53,745 bases of DNA from an uncultured Bacilli bacterium (GTDB taxonomy: Bacteria; Bacillota_I; Bacilli_A; RF39; UBA660): contig CANQHE010000004.1 of assembly GCA_947623735.1 (NCBI GenBank), positions 1-53,745 of the forward strand, written 5' to 3'. A program made the translations under genes and the position numbers. This document shows, one piece after another, positions 26,130-36,624 of this stretch. Position 1 is the first letter of the stretch. Each line of letters starts with the position of its first letter. The notes beneath the pieces are model-generated. The model was not told where the DNA came from. It was given only the letters and a program-made list of their open reading frames with translations, and made no database searches.

Positions 26130-26154
26130 AGTTAAAAGAAAGAAGAATGATTAG

Positions 26155-26796
26155 ATGATTAGATTACCAAAATATAGTTTAGGAGAAGAACTTATAAGTG
26201 CTATTTCACATGGAATTGGAGTGATTCTGGCAATTTCCGCTTTAGTGTTATGTGTTGTTTTTGCAAGTATTCATGGGAGTGCTTTAAGTATTATTGCCAG
26301 TGTAATTTATGGAGTTAGTTTAATAATGCTTTATTTAGTTAGTACTCTTTATCATGCTTTAAAACCTAATAAAGCAAAAAGAGTTTTTAGAGTATTAGAC
26401 CATTCTTGTGTGTTTTTACTTATCGCGGGGAGTTATACGCCTTTTTCTTTATTAGTTATTGGAGGAGCGAGAGGAATAGGGTTACTTGTAGTAATATGGA
26501 TGCTTGCTATAATTGGAATTGTAGGGGATGCTATAAATATTAATAAATTTGAACATATTGCTTTTCCTTTATATTTAATTATGGGATGGTTAATAATATT
26601 TTCCGTGAAAACTTTATTTCATAATTTAGTATTAAATGGTTTTATTATGCTGGCTTTAGGGGGAGTTATATATACAATAGGGGCAATTATTTATTTAGTA
26701 GGGAGTAAAGTTAAATATATGCATTCTATCTGGCATTTCTTTGTATTAGGTGGAAGTATAATGCAATTTTTAGCAATATTTTTATACGTAATATAG
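26155..26796 (+). CDS. Hemolysin III family (PAQR-type) membrane protein
   Basis: The 213-residue protein has seven predicted membrane helices and the family motifs L-I-S-A-I-S-H-G-I-G near the start, S-T-L-Y-H-A-L and D-H-S-C-V-F-L-L-I-A-G-S-Y-T-P in the middle, and S-I-W-H-F-F-V-L near the end. The conserved His residues form a metal site, and family members are proposed membrane hydrolases. The haemolysin name is historical and does not show toxicity. The ribosome site is weak. Confidence 0.85.
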   Translation: MIRLPKYSLGEELISAISHGIGVILAISALVLCVVFASIHGSALSIIASVIYGVSLIMLYLVSTLYHALKPNKAKRVFRVLDHSCVFLLIAGSYTPFSLLVIGGARGIGLLVVIWMLAIIGIVGDAININKFEHIAFPLYLIMGWLIIFSVKTLFHNLVLNGFIMLALGGVIYTIGAIIYLVGSKVKYMHSIWHFFVLGGSIMQFLAIFLYVI

Positions 26797-26836
26797 GTAT
26801 TTTATTTTTAAGTATTTTGTGATAGAATATTATTAG

Positions 26837-26913
26837 GTCCCAGTAGTTCAGCTGGATAGAATGCTAGCCTCCGACGCTAGAGATCACGTGTTCGAATCAC
26901 GTCTGGGACACCA
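26837..26913 (+). tRNA. tRNA-Arg, anticodon CCG
   Basis: A complete cloverleaf can be drawn. The acceptor GTCCCAG/CTGGGAC has discriminator A and an encoded CCA. The D stem is GTTC/GAAT, the anticodon stem CTAGC/GCTAG with loop CTCCGAC, and the T stem ACGTG/CACGT with loop TTCGAAT. The anticodon CCG reads CGG arginine codons, which are rare in this window. Confidence 0.95.
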
Positions 26914-27061
26914 GTGATGTTTCTATTCGAAGTTTTTCGAATATTGATATAAATAGATAATTCTTTAGGTTATTTTGATGCGTTTGTCAAGATACCTAAG
27001 AGATTAATTATTTTATATAGAATTATGTTATACTATTATGTTATTGGGGAGGGTTTTTTAT

Positions 27062-28021
27062 ATGAAAAAAGTATCTGAAGTTGTTCAAAGAGTGGAAAGC
27101 CATTATGTGGGTGATGATTGTATTCAAATAATGACTCCATATAGAAATACACTTGCTATTTTAAATAAAGATGGTATAATTTATTCTCATAAAAAAGATT
27201 CTTATGCTTCAATTAATAAATATGTTGAAGACGAGAGAAGAAAACAGTTTCCATATTCTAATATACCAACGCATTATTCAAGAATTGGATTATTTGGCAA
27301 AATGAATTATGTAAATCAATTATTAAATTTTGAGGAACCATATATTAGAATTGGTGATGGTGAAATTATTGAAAGTTTTGCTGTTAAAGACAAAAATGAA
27401 GCTTTACTAATTAACACAATTTTAACTGGTGATATAAGGTCAGTTTTGGTAACTAGAAAAGAATTAGAAGAAGTGTTTAGTAATTCAACGACTGAAAAGG
27501 AAAAGAAATATATTATATATCTAGATGATGAATCTATGAATATCGGAGAATTTCATCCATTAGCAAGTGAAGAAGAGATTTATGATTTTATTGAATCTAA
27601 ATTTATGGAAAATATTTCGGAGTTTGCAATGATTTTAAACAATGATAGCTTTTCGAAAGTTGGTGTGTATTTATTGCAACATCCTTTCTTTTTCGAATTT
27701 GTAAAACAAAGTATTGCAAATGTTGATTTATGTAAATTAAAATTGAATATTAAATTAAGAGGCGGAAAAGCAATAATATTAAAATCTAATGGAAGCGATA
27801 TAGCTATGCAATATGTTAGAGCAAATTTTGTAAGTTTAGATAATTACAAGATTGATATTGTTGATATTCCAGTTAATAAATATACTCTTGAACAATTAAA
27901 ACACCTTTCACCAATAATAGCTAAAACCAAAGAGCCAAGAATACCTTTAAAATTAAATCCGGGTGTTTCTAGAGAAGATATTCTAGAAGCAAAGCAAATG
28001 GTAAGGTCTTTAAGAAAGTAA
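27062..28021 (+). CDS. Uncharacterised 319-residue protein
   Basis: The product has no signal peptide or membrane helix and looks like a soluble mixed alpha/beta protein. It ends in R-E-D-I-L-E-A-K-Q-M-V-R-S-L-R-K. No family recognised. The start is set by GGGGAGGG before ATG 27062; an ATG 24 bases earlier has no such site. Codon use is less extreme than in the neighbours (more ATT, CCA and GCA, fewer TTA runs). It sits next to a tRNA gene and a gene remnant, which fits a possible acquired segment. Confidence 0.55.
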   Translation: MKKVSEVVQRVESHYVGDDCIQIMTPYRNTLAILNKDGIIYSHKKDSYASINKYVEDERRKQFPYSNIPTHYSRIGLFGKMNYVNQLLNFEEPYIRIGDGEIIESFAVKDKNEALLINTILTGDIRSVLVTRKELEEVFSNSTTEKEKKYIIYLDDESMNIGEFHPLASEEEIYDFIESKFMENISEFAMILNNDSFSKVGVYLLQHPFFFEFVKQSIANVDLCKLKLNIKLRGGKAIILKSNGSDIAMQYVRANFVSLDNYKIDIVDIPVNKYTLEQLKHLSPIIAKTKEPRIPLKLNPGVSREDILEAKQMVRSLRK

Positions 28022-28109
28022 GAATTATTGTTATTTTAACCAATAATCTTTTGGAAAAAGTTGGAGATAACTTATTTAATTGATTTTTTTTATAGATACT
28101 AGGGGTTAA

Positions 28110-28193
28110 AAATATGTTAGTGATGAGTTAGAAATTATTGATAAGTTAGATGAAACATTTTTAAATACAGGAAATGATTTAATATTAAAATAA
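28110..28193 (+). pseudogene. Probable C-terminal remnant of a lost gene
   Basis: A 27-codon open stretch reads K-Y-V-S-D-E-L-E-I-I-D-K-L-D-E-T-F-L-N-T-G-N-D-L-I-L-K then TAA. It has no start codon or ribosome site, and stops lie just upstream. Its protein-like composition suggests a decayed end of a gene in the 230-base gap before hisS. Chance cannot be excluded. Confidence 0.35.
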
Positions 28194-28251
28194 CTTGATT
28201 TTACCAAAAAAAGAAGTTATACTTATACCATATATTTAAGGAGAGATAAAA

Positions 28252-29550
28252 ATGATTATTCAAAATGTTAAAGGGGGATATGATTTTTTACCGAAAGAGC
28301 AAAAAATTAGAAATTATATTAATGATGTTTTAAGAGAAACATTTTTAGAGTATGGTTATTTACCAATTGAAACACCTATTTTATGTTATTATGATATGCT
28401 TGCCGGTAAGTATGATGAAGGAAATGATATTTTAAAAGAAATATATAAATTAAAAGACCAAGGGAATAGAAGTTTAGGACTTAGATATGATTTGACTGTT
28501 CCTTTTGCTAAGTTTATTGCTTTAAATAAAAAGGAACTTAAATTACCTTTTAAAAGATATGAAATAGCGAAAGTATTTCGAGATGGACCAGTAAAAGTGG
28601 GAAGAGATAGAGAATTTACCCAATGTGATGTGGATGTTGTAGGTATTTCGGGGCAAATGATTGAGGCCGAACTTTTAAGTTTATATGTCAGAGCTTTTAA
28701 AAAGTTAAATATTCCGATAGAAATTAAATATAATAGTCGAAATTTAATGCGTGGATTAGTGAGTATTTCTGGAGTCATGGAAGATGATATTGCTCCTGTT
28801 ATTACAATAATTGATAAAAAAGATAAGATAAGTAAAGAAGAATTTAGAGGCTATTTAAAAGAATTTGGGTTAAAAGATAAGGCTATAGATGGTTTAGAAA
28901 AAGATTTTTCTTTAAGTTTAGAAGAGTTAGAAGAAAAATATAAAGATACTGATAATGTGGAAATTAAAGTGGGATTAGAAGAACTTCGGTGTTTAACCGA
29001 TTATTTAGAGAAAATAGAAATAATGGATGAATGTGTATTTGATTCAACTTTAGCTCGAGGACAAGATTATTATACGGGAAATGTTTTTGAAGTAAGAGAT
29101 GCAACCGGAACTTTATCAGGAAGTATTGGGGGTGGCGGAAGATACGATAAAATGATTACCGAATTTATCGATGATGGTGAGATTTATCCAGCGGTTGGGG
29201 TAAGTTTTGGCCTTACAAGTATTTTTGAATTATTAAAAAATAGAGAAGAATTTAAAGATAGTTCGATAATCGATATATATGTCGTACCACTTAATACGAA
29301 ATGGGAAAGTTTAAAACTAGCAAATGATTTAAGAAGTTTAGGTTTTATTGTTGATATTGAAATGAATGATAAGAAACTTAAGAAAAGTTTAGATTTTGCT
29401 AATAAAGAAAATATTCCTTATGTAATAATACTTGGAGAAGATGAAGTGGCAAAGAAAGAATTTAAACTTAAAAATATGCGGGAAAAAGAAGAATATCTAA
29501 TTAAAATGACAGATTTAGATAAAATAAAAGATTTTATAAAGAAGAATTAA
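28252..29550 (+). CDS. hisS: Histidyl-tRNA synthetase
   Basis: This 432-residue class II synthetase has motif 2 F-R-D-G-P-V-K-V-G-R-D-R-E-F-T-Q, the histidine-binding R-G-Q-D-Y-Y-T-G, motif 3 S-I-G-G-G-G-R-Y-D, and a C-terminal anticodon-binding domain. The anticodon domain separates it from the regulatory paralogue HisZ. AAGGAGA precedes the ATG. No T-box leader is visible upstream. Confidence 0.95.
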   Translation: MIIQNVKGGYDFLPKEQKIRNYINDVLRETFLEYGYLPIETPILCYYDMLAGKYDEGNDILKEIYKLKDQGNRSLGLRYDLTVPFAKFIALNKKELKLPFKRYEIAKVFRDGPVKVGRDREFTQCDVDVVGISGQMIEAELLSLYVRAFKKLNIPIEIKYNSRNLMRGLVSISGVMEDDIAPVITIIDKKDKISKEEFRGYLKEFGLKDKAIDGLEKDFSLSLEELEEKYKDTDNVEIKVGLEELRCLTDYLEKIEIMDECVFDSTLARGQDYYTGNVFEVRDATGTLSGSIGGGGRYDKMITEFIDDGEIYPAVGVSFGLTSIFELLKNREEFKDSSIIDIYVVPLNTKWESLKLANDLRSLGFIVDIEMNDKKLKKSLDFANKENIPYVIILGEDEVAKKEFKLKNMREKEEYLIKMTDLDKIKDFIKKN

Positions 29551-29581
29551 CTAACTTTTATAATTAAAGGTTAGTTTTTTT
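29549..29581 (+). terminator. Intrinsic terminator of hisS
   Basis: AACTAAC and GTTAGTT pair, extended by TTT/AAA across a bulge, and a T-run follows. The stem begins in the stop codon. Confidence 0.75.
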
Positions 29582-29636
29582 AAAAAAGAGTATACTTTTA
29601 AACTAATGTATGCTATGATGGTAATAGGTGATTAAT

Positions 29637-30191
29637 GTGTTAAATTATATAATTGGTAAAGTTGTGATGCAAGAAAGTAATTATATTGTGGTGGAAAATA
29701 ATAAGATTGGGTATACAGTATATGTAGCAAATCCTTTTAGTTTTGAGTTAAATAGTGAAGTTCAAGTTTATTTATATAATCAAGTAAAAGAAGATGAATA
29801 TACTTTATATGGTTTTAAAAATTTAGATGAGAGAAATTTATTTTTGAAATTAATTGATGTTAAAGGGTTAGGGCCAAAAATTGCCATGCCGATGTTAGCG
29901 ACCGGAAGTATTGTCGGAATAATTGATGCGATTGATAGAGAAAATGTTCTTTATTTAACAAAGTTTCCAAAAGTGGGAGAAAAACTTGCGAGACAAATTA
30001 TTTTGGATTTAAAAGGAAAACTTGCAAGTAAAGATACAATTACCGCGACGGGAGGATTTGATGAATTAGTTAGTGTATTAGAGAGTTTAGGATATAAGAA
30101 TACGGAAATTAAGAAAGTTATTCCTAAAGTTAATGCTTCATTAGATATTGAAAATCAAGTTAAAGAAGCATTAAGATTAATGCTTAAGTAG
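29637..30191 (+). CDS. ruvA: Holliday junction DNA helicase subunit RuvA
   Basis: The 184-residue protein begins with the RuvA OB fold (L-N-Y-I-I-G-K-V ... D-E-Y-T-L-Y-G-F). Two helix-hairpin-helix motifs follow (L-I-D-V-K-G-L-G-P-K-I-A and L-T-K-F-P-K-V-G-E-K-L-A), then the C-terminal RuvB-binding domain. The GTG at 29637 is chosen because AGGTGA lies five bases upstream and the OB fold starts right after; a GTG nine bases earlier lies inside that site. A tetramer holds the junction while RuvB pumps DNA. Confidence 0.93.
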   Translation: MLNYIIGKVVMQESNYIVVENNKIGYTVYVANPFSFELNSEVQVYLYNQVKEDEYTLYGFKNLDERNLFLKLIDVKGLGPKIAMPMLATGSIVGIIDAIDRENVLYLTKFPKVGEKLARQIILDLKGKLASKDTITATGGFDELVSVLESLGYKNTEIKKVIPKVNASLDIENQVKEALRLMLK

Positions 30192-30199
30192 GTTTTTAA

Positions 30200-30739
30200 A
30201 TGGTTATAGGTGTTGATATAGATAATACAATTACTAATACCCATATAGCAACGATGAAATATCTTCAAATGTATGATAAAAATTGTAGTAATTGGCATAA
30301 TCTTTCTTTAGATAAACAAAAAGAGTTTTTGATGCTTTATGTAGATAATATTATTAGAGAAGCAACATTAAAAGATTATGTAAAAGAGGGATTTTTAGAG
30401 TTACATAAGTTAGGGTATAAAATTGTTTTAATTACCGCGAGAAATAATGAAGAATCGCCGAATGTGAAAAGACTTACGGAAGAAACATTAAATAAATGGG
30501 GACTTTATTATGATAAAATATTATTTGATGATGATTTAACAGATAAGAAGGGTGAAAGAGCAAAAAGTTTAAATGTAGAAATATTTATTGATGATAAAGA
30601 ACATAATTTAGATGATGTGGCAAGTTATGGAATAGAAGGATTACGATTTGATTTTCGTGGGGATGGAAAAATTACAAGTAAATATAAGACATTTAATAAT
30701 TGGCGTGATATAATAGAGTATATAAAAACGAAAGAGTGA
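30200..30739 (+). CDS. HAD-superfamily 5'-nucleotidase (NT5C type)
   Basis: The 179-residue protein has HAD motif I G-V-D-I-D-N-T-I-T near the start, motif II I-V-L-I-T-A-R-N-N-E and motif IV I-F-I-D-D-K-E-H-N-L-D-D. It resembles the 5'(3')-deoxyribonucleotidase/YqfW group that removes phosphate from nucleotides. It lies between ruvA and ruvB, separated by 8 and 6 bases, an insertion into the usual ruvAB pair, and is probably co-transcribed. The substrate is uncertain. Confidence 0.78.
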   Translation: MVIGVDIDNTITNTHIATMKYLQMYDKNCSNWHNLSLDKQKEFLMLYVDNIIREATLKDYVKEGFLELHKLGYKIVLITARNNEESPNVKRLTEETLNKWGLYYDKILFDDDLTDKKGERAKSLNVEIFIDDKEHNLDDVASYGIEGLRFDFRGDGKITSKYKTFNNWRDIIEYIKTKE

Positions 30740-30745
30740 ATAGCG

Positions 30746-31750
30746 ATGGATGAGAGAGTTATAACAACCGAAGAATTAGAAACGGATAGTTTTGAACAAA
30801 GTATTAGACCCCTTACTTTAGATGAATATGTGGGACAAGATGAAATTAAAGAAAATTTAAGAGTATTTATTGAAGCCGCGAAGATGAGGGAAGAATCTTT
30901 AGACCATGTGCTTTTATATGGGCCACCAGGACTGGGGAAAACTACTTTAGCTCATATAATTGCAAATGAACTGGGATGTAATTTAAAGACCGCGAGTGGA
31001 CCTTCATTAGAGAAAAGTGGCGATTTAGCGGCGGTTTTATCGACGCTTGAGCCGGGAGATGTTTTGTTTATTGACGAAATTCACAGAATGCCTAAGTTTG
31101 TCGAAGAAATATTGTATCCAGCGATGGAAGATTTTGAGTTAGATATTATTATTGGAACTGATGGTAAAAGTAGAAGTATTAAAATTGATTTACCACCATT
31201 TACTTTAGTCGGGGCAACAACTAGAGCTGGAGATTTATCAGGACCACTTCGGGATAGGTTTGGAATTGTTGCTAAACTCAATTATTATAAAGATACCGAA
31301 TTACAACAAATTGTGAAAAGAACCGGGAGAGTTCTTAGTATGAGTATTGATGATGATGCGGCTTTAGAAATTGCGAGAAGATGCCGGAAGACTCCAAGAG
31401 TAGCGAATCGTTTATTTAAAAGAGTACGAGATTTTGCTCTTGTTGATGGAACCGGAACAATTGATTATAAAATTACGATTGATAGTTTAAAGAAACTTAA
31501 AGTTGATGAATATGGTTTAGACCAAATAGATATTGAATATTTAGAAGCTTTAATTGATAAATTTAATGGAGGACCAGTGGGAGTTGAGACGATTGCAACC
31601 GCGATTGGAGAAGAAGTAACAACGATTGAAGATGTTGTAGAACCATTTTTGTTACAAGAAGGTTTTATTAAAAGAACTCAAAGAGGAAGAGTGGCAACTG
31701 ATAAAGCATATGACCATTTACAAATTGATAGACAAGAGTCGCTTTTTTAG
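30746..31750 (+). CDS. ruvB: Holliday junction branch-migration ATPase RuvB
   Basis: This 334-residue AAA+ protein has Walker [13 protein letters not shown], Walker B F-I-D-E-I-H-R-M, sensor 1 V-G-A-T-T-R-A-G, and the C-terminal winged helix ending in [11 protein letters not shown]. It forms hexameric rings on either side of RuvA. ruvC is not in the window. Confidence 0.97.
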   Translation: MDERVITTEELETDSFEQSIRPLTLDEYVGQDEIKENLRVFIEAAKMREESLDHVLLYGPPGLGKTTLAHIIANELGCNLKTASGPSLEKSGDLAAVLSTLEPGDVLFIDEIHRMPKFVEEILYPAMEDFELDIIIGTDGKSRSIKIDLPPFTLVGATTRAGDLSGPLRDRFGIVAKLNYYKDTELQQIVKRTGRVLSMSIDDDAALEIARRCRKTPRVANRLFKRVRDFALVDGTGTIDYKITIDSLKKLKVDEYGLDQIDIEYLEALIDKFNGGPVGVETIATAIGEEVTTIEDVVEPFLLQEGFIKRTQRGRVATDKAYDHLQIDRQESLF

Positions 31751-31862
31751 AGAAAGGATGGAGTTTAAAATGGCTATAAAAATATTACTAAAGAGGTCTT
31801 ATTTACTGTAATAGTTTAGAGTTAGATAATAAATTATTTTATGAGTAAAGGAGATTTTTTAA

Positions 31863-32696
31863 ATGGATATAGATGGAAAAAAACTGGCTTTAAAAGTTAG
31901 AAGTAATTTAAAAAAGATAATAGAAGATAAGAAATTAAAACCAAAACTAGTTATTATTTTAGTGGGTAATAATGATGCTAGTGAAATATATGTTAGAAAT
32001 AAAATTAAAGCTGGAGAAGAGATTGGAATAGAAGTTATTGTTGAAAGATTTAGTGCTGATAATAAGGAAGAAGAGATAATTTTTGCAATAAAAAAATATA
32101 ATGATGATAAAACAGTTAATGGAATAATTGTACAAAGTCCACTTCCGGATAAATTTAGGGAAGATTATATTATAAGTTTTATAAATAAAGATAAAGATGT
32201 CGATGGTTTTGGAGTAGCTAATTTAGGAGAATTACTGGCGGGGAAAGAAAATATTTTGGCCGCGACTCCGAAAGGGATAATTAGAATGCTCGAAGAAGAA
32301 AATATTGATGTTAAAGGAAAACATGTCGTAATTGTGGGAAGAAGTAGAATTGTTGGAAGACCACTTGCTTTAGCGTTATTGAATAGAGATGCAACGGTTA
32401 CGATAACGCATTCTAAAACGAAAGATTTAGATAAAATAACAAAACTTGCCGATATTTTAGTAGTAGCAATGGGAAAGGCAAACTTTATAACTAAAGAGTA
32501 TATTAAACCGGGGGCTGTCGTTATTGATGTAGGAATTAACAGAACATCTAATGGTTTATGTGGCGATGTTAATTATAAAGATGTCAAAGATATCGTAAGT
32601 TATATTACACCTGTTCCGGGTGGAGTAGGACCAATGACGGTTGCCGAATTATTAGAAAATGTGGTTTTAAATGCCATAAAGGAAAGGAAGGAATAA
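31863..32696 (+). CDS. folD: Bifunctional methylene-THF dehydrogenase/cyclohydrolase FolD
   Basis: The 277-residue enzyme has Y-V-R-N-K-I-K-A-G (active-site Lys region), [34 protein letters not shown] (NADP site) and [14 protein letters not shown]. It interconverts methylene- and formyl-tetrahydrofolate. AAAGGAGA precedes the ATG. The next gene, glyA, makes its substrate, so the two form a one-carbon operon. Confidence 0.95.
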   Translation: MDIDGKKLALKVRSNLKKIIEDKKLKPKLVIILVGNNDASEIYVRNKIKAGEEIGIEVIVERFSADNKEEEIIFAIKKYNDDKTVNGIIVQSPLPDKFREDYIISFINKDKDVDGFGVANLGELLAGKENILAATPKGIIRMLEEENIDVKGKHVVIVGRSRIVGRPLALALLNRDATVTITHSKTKDLDKITKLADILVVAMGKANFITKEYIKPGAVVIDVGINRTSNGLCGDVNYKDVKDIVSYITPVPGGVGPMTVAELLENVVLNAIKERKE

Positions 32697-32698
32697 AA

Positions 32699-33928
32699 AT
32701 GGAAATGGATAAAAGAATTAGAGAGGCTTTAGAAGCTGAAAAGCAAAGACAACAAAATAATATTGAGTTAATTGCTTCCGAAAATTATGTTTCGAAAAGT
32801 ATTATTGAATTACAGGGAAGTGTTTTTACTAATAAATATGCTGAAGGTTATAGTGGCAAAAGATATTATGGGGGATGCATAAACGTTGATAAAGTCGAAG
32901 ATTTAGCAATAGAGTATGTAACAAAATTATTTCAAGTTAAATATGCGAATGTCCAACCTCATAGTGGGTCCAGTGCTAATATGGCCGTATATAGAGCTTT
33001 ACTTAAGAGAGGCGATAAAGTTTTAGGCTTAAATCTATCGCATGGAGGACATTTAACTCATGGCCATAGTATTAATTTTAGTGGAATGGATTATAAATTT
33101 ATACCTTATAATTTAAATAGCGAAACAGAAGAGTTAGATTACGAAGAAATTAGAAGAATCGCCGAAGTGGAAAAACCGCAGATGATTGTTGCGGGGGCTA
33201 GTGCCTATTCGAGAGCAATTGACTTTGAAAAGTTTCGTGATATCGCCCATAGTGTCGGCGCAATATTATTTGTGGATATGGCCCATATTGCTGGACTCGT
33301 TGCCGCCGGTTTACATCAAAATCCGTGTCTTTATGCTGACGTAGTATCATCAACAACCCATAAGACTTTAAGAGGTCCTAGAGGGGGTATTATTTTAACA
33401 AATAGTTTGGATATTATTACCAAAATAAATAAAACAGTTTTTCCAGGGATACAGGGTGGTCCTTTAATGCATGTGATTGCCGCGAAAGCCCAATGTTTTT
33501 ATGAAGCTTTACAACCTGAATTTAAGGAATATGCGAAGCAAATAATTAAAAATACTAAAGCTATGGCCGAGGCTTTAGAAGAAGAAGGATTTAAAATTGT
33601 ATCAGGGGGAACTGATAATCATTTGATTTTGGTGGATGTAAAATCATCGCTTGGAATAACAGGTAAAGAAGCGGAGACTATTTTAGATAAAATATATATT
33701 ACAGTTAATAAAAATACGATTCCTAATGAGACTGAGTCACCATTTAAAACAAGTGGAATTAGACTTGGAAGCCCCGCGATGACAACAAGAGGTCTTAAAG
33801 AAGAAGAATTTAGAGAAATAGGACATATAATAGCAAAAGCCTTAAAAAATAAAGATAATGAAGAAATAAGAAAAGAGTTAGCCAAAGAAGTACTTATAAT
33901 TACAGATAAATTTCCAATATATAAATAG
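32699..33928 (+). CDS. glyA: Serine hydroxymethyltransferase
   Basis: The 409-residue PLP enzyme has E-L-I-A-S-E-N-Y near the start, [24 protein letters not shown] and the PLP lysine in [12 protein letters not shown]. It makes glycine and methylene-THF from serine, feeding FolD upstream and thymidylate synthesis, consistent with tmk downstream. It starts two bases after folD. Confidence 0.97.
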   Translation: MEMDKRIREALEAEKQRQQNNIELIASENYVSKSIIELQGSVFTNKYAEGYSGKRYYGGCINVDKVEDLAIEYVTKLFQVKYANVQPHSGSSANMAVYRALLKRGDKVLGLNLSHGGHLTHGHSINFSGMDYKFIPYNLNSETEELDYEEIRRIAEVEKPQMIVAGASAYSRAIDFEKFRDIAHSVGAILFVDMAHIAGLVAAGLHQNPCLYADVVSSTTHKTLRGPRGGIILTNSLDIITKINKTVFPGIQGGPLMHVIAAKAQCFYEALQPEFKEYAKQIIKNTKAMAEALEEEGFKIVSGGTDNHLILVDVKSSLGITGKEAETILDKIYITVNKNTIPNETESPFKTSGIRLGSPAMTTRGLKEEEFREIGHIIAKALKNKDNEEIRKELAKEVLIITDKFPIYK

Positions 33929-33937
33929 GTGAAGAGT

Positions 33938-34606
33938 ATGAGTAAAGGTAAATTGATAGTTATTGAGGGCACAGATTTTTCGGGAAAGAATACCCAGACA
34001 AAACTTTTAGTTAAAAATTTAAAAAAAGAAGGGAATGATGTTGTTAGTTTTAGTTTTCCAAGTTATGATTCTCCAACCGGAAGAATTATTGGGGAAGCAT
34101 ATCTAGGAAAGACAGGAGAATCTTATTTTAAAGAGGGAATTTTAAATGTAGACCCGAAGATATCAAGCCTTTACTATGCCGCGGATAGAGCTTATAATAA
34201 AGATAAAATTAGCGAATATTTAGATAAAGGATATGTTGTAGTAGTTAATAGATATGTGGAATCTAATATGGCTTATCAGGGAGGAAAAATAAAAGATATT
34301 AAACTTCGAAATATGATGTATGAATGGTTAGATAATTTAGAGTTTGTGCTTTTAGATTTACCAAGACCTGATCTAGTTATATTTCTTTATATGCCCTATG
34401 AAAAAGTATGTTATTTTAAAGAACAAATTGGTGAAGAAGCAAATGAAGATATGCTTAGAATGGCCGAGATTGCTTATTTTGAACTAGCAAGTATTTATGA
34501 TTATCAAAAAGTAAATTGTTTTAATAATGATACTTTAAGACCTATTGAAGAGATGGGAGAAGAAATACTTAAGAAAGTAAAAAAAGTATTAGAAGATGGT
34601 GATTAA
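33938..34606 (+). CDS. tmk: Thymidylate kinase
   Basis: The 222-residue P-loop kinase phosphorylates dTMP. It has [12 protein letters not shown] (residues 9-20), D-R-A-Y-N-K-D-K and [12 protein letters not shown]. The Walker A residue after Lys17 is Asn18 where Ser or Thr is usual; Thr19 follows. The ATG at 33938 is chosen because AGGTGAAG lies just before it; the GTG nine bases earlier is inside that site. It follows glyA and is followed by queA with two bases between. Confidence 0.88.
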   Translation: MSKGKLIVIEGTDFSGKNTQTKLLVKNLKKEGNDVVSFSFPSYDSPTGRIIGEAYLGKTGESYFKEGILNVDPKISSLYYAADRAYNKDKISEYLDKGYVVVVNRYVESNMAYQGGKIKDIKLRNMMYEWLDNLEFVLLDLPRPDLVIFLYMPYEKVCYFKEQIGEEANEDMLRMAEIAYFELASIYDYQKVNCFNNDTLRPIEEMGEEILKKVKKVLEDGD

Positions 34607-34608
34607 TA

Positions 34609-35631
34609 GTGAATTTAAGTGATTATGATTATTTTTTACCTGAAGAGTTAATTGCACAAACTCCTCTTAAAGTAAGAGATGATTCAAAATTAATGATTTT
34701 AGATAAAAAGACAGGAGATATGGTTCATAAAAAATTTCATGATATTAAAAAGGAATTAAAAAAAGGGGATGTTTTAGTATTAAATGATACCAAAGTAATA
34801 CCGGCTCGTTTAATTGGGGTAAAGGTAGAAACTAAAGCCATAATTGAACTTTTATTATTAAAAGATTTAGGAAATAATATTTGGGAATGTTTAGCAAGAC
34901 CCGCGAAAAGACTAAAAATAGGAACTATAGTCGAGTTTAGCAAGGAGTTAAAGGTCGAAGTAGTAGAAAAGTTAGATGAAGGAATAGTTCGAGTTAAACT
35001 TTTATATGATGGGATATTAATGGAAATATTAGATAGGTTAGGGGAAATGCCACTTCCGCCATATATTCATGAAAAATTACAAGAAAAAGATCGATATCAA
35101 ACAGTATATGCGAAAAATATTGGAAGTGCAGCGGCACCAACGGCAGGATTACATTTTACTGAAGATTTACTTGAAGAAATTAAAGCAATGGGTGTTGAAG
35201 TTTTATTTGTAACTTTACATGTCGGATTAGGAACTTTTAGACCAGTAGAAGTCGAAAATATTTTAGAGCATCATATGCATAGTGAGTATTATGAAATGAG
35301 TAAAGAAGTTGCCGATAAGCTTAATTTAGCAAAAAAGCAAAAGAGAAAGATATATGCGGTTGGAACAACTAGTACCCGGGTATTAGAAACTATAAGTCAT
35401 AAATATGGAGAATTTAGAGAATGTAAAGGCAATACTGATATCTTTATATATCCCGGATTTAAATTTTTAGCAATAGATGGCTTAATAACTAATTTTCATT
35501 TACCAAAATCAACATTGTTAATGCTTGTTAGTGCACTTTCATCACGAGAGATAATCTTAAAGGCTTATCAAGAAGCTATAAAAAATAATTATCGCTTTTT
35601 CTCATTTGGTGATGCCATGTTTATTAAATAA
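34609..35631 (+). CDS. queA: S-adenosylmethionine:tRNA ribosyltransferase-isomerase QueA
   Basis: The 340-residue enzyme starts [18 protein letters not shown] and contains [22 protein letters not shown] and [12 protein letters not shown]. It transfers the ribosyl group of SAM to preQ1 at tRNA position 34 during queuosine synthesis. Start is GTG. tgt, often next to it, is not in the window. Confidence 0.95.
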   Translation: MNLSDYDYFLPEELIAQTPLKVRDDSKLMILDKKTGDMVHKKFHDIKKELKKGDVLVLNDTKVIPARLIGVKVETKAIIELLLLKDLGNNIWECLARPAKRLKIGTIVEFSKELKVEVVEKLDEGIVRVKLLYDGILMEILDRLGEMPLPPYIHEKLQEKDRYQTVYAKNIGSAAAPTAGLHFTEDLLEEIKAMGVEVLFVTLHVGLGTFRPVEVENILEHHMHSEYYEMSKEVADKLNLAKKQKRKIYAVGTTSTRVLETISHKYGEFRECKGNTDIFIYPGFKFLAIDGLITNFHLPKSTLLMLVSALSSREIILKAYQEAIKNNYRFFSFGDAMFIK

Positions 35632-35657
35632 CTTAACATGCTTAAGTTATTTTTTTA
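35626..35657 (+). terminator. Intrinsic terminator of the folD-glyA-tmk-queA operon
   Basis: AAATAACTTAA and TTAAGTTATTT form an 11-bp stem around CATGC, followed by T. It includes the queA stop codon. Confidence 0.85.
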
Positions 35658-35702
35658 GCACTTCCTTTAGGCTAGGCATATATTATAAAAGGAAGTGATT
35701 TA

Positions 35703-36623
35703 ATGGAATATGATTATAAATTTGGAAATAAAGCTTATAAATATTTTGATGATGTAGGATTAGAAGTTACGCAGTATAAAACACTAGCTCCCGAACAAAG
35801 TCAAAAAGTACAGCCCGGATTAGAATATAAAATGATACCAAAACCAATATTTGATAATCCTAATTATAAAGGTAGTGGCAAGCTTAAAGGGAAAGTAGCA
35901 ATTATTACCGGTGGGGATAGTGGACTTGGAAAAGCCGCGGCGGTTGCTTTTATAAAAGAAGGAGCTAAAGTAGTTATTCCATATTATAATGAACATGAAG
36001 ATGCTAAAACAACTAAAGAATATTTAGAAAAAATGGGTGGAGAATGTCTTTTTCTAGCGGGAGATATTGCTGATAAGAATTTTTGCAAAAAAATAGTTAA
36101 AGAAACTCTAGATAGATTTGGAAAAATAGATATTTTAGTTAATAATGCCGGAGTTCAGTATCAAGCTGATAGTTTAGAATGCATTAGTGATGAACAGTTT
36201 GATAGAACAATGAAAGTAAATGTCTATGGAATGTTTTATTTAACTAGGGAAGTATTACCTCATTTAAAAGAAGGTTCTTCAATTATTAATTTATCATCCG
36301 TTACGACTTTTTATGGAGAGCCACAACTTATTGATTATGTAACAACTAAGGGAGCAATTGTCGGATTTACACGAGCACTAGCAAGAAGTCTTGCTTTAAA
36401 GAATATTAGAGTAAATGCGATTGCCCCAGGATTTTTTTGGACACCTTTACAACCCGCTTGTTGGGAAAAAGAAAAAATACCTTCTTTGGGAGCAGATGCC
36501 GCGATGGCAAGAGGAGCAATGCCATATGAACTAGCACCAACTTTTGTCTTTTTAGCTAGTGATGATTCTAGTTATGTAACAGGACAGGTTATTCATAATA
36601 ATGGAGGCCAAATAATGGGTTAA
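35703..36623 (+). CDS. Short-chain dehydrogenase/reductase (YdaD/YhdF-like)
   Basis: The 306-residue protein has an N-terminal extension of about 45 residues, as in the general-stress SDR group. The Rossmann motif T-G-G-D-S-G-L-G-K, N-N-A-G-V-Q-Y-Q, the catalytic Ser in N-L-S-S-V, and Y-V-T-T-K with catalytic Tyr and Lys follow. It should be an NAD(P)-dependent oxidoreductase; the substrate is not predictable. GGAAGTG precedes the ATG. Stands alone between two terminators. Confidence 0.88.
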   Translation: MEYDYKFGNKAYKYFDDVGLEVTQYKTLAPEQSQKVQPGLEYKMIPKPIFDNPNYKGSGKLKGKVAIITGGDSGLGKAAAVAFIKEGAKVVIPYYNEHEDAKTTKEYLEKMGGECLFLAGDIADKNFCKKIVKETLDRFGKIDILVNNAGVQYQADSLECISDEQFDRTMKVNVYGMFYLTREVLPHLKEGSSIINLSSVTTFYGEPQLIDYVTTKGAIVGFTRALARSLALKNIRVNAIAPGFFWTPLQPACWEKEKIPSLGADAAMARGAMPYELAPTFVFLASDDSSYVTGQVIHNNGGQIMG

Positions 36624-36624
36624 G

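Noticed and set aside
28022-28251. T-box leader before hisS
   Set aside because: No antiterminator bulge sequence or specifier stem and no terminator before the start codon could be found.
31770-31811. 13-codon ORF with ribosome site after ruvB
   Set aside because: It is preceded by AAAGGATGGAG, but it is too short to judge and has no recognisable features. It could be a remnant or chance.
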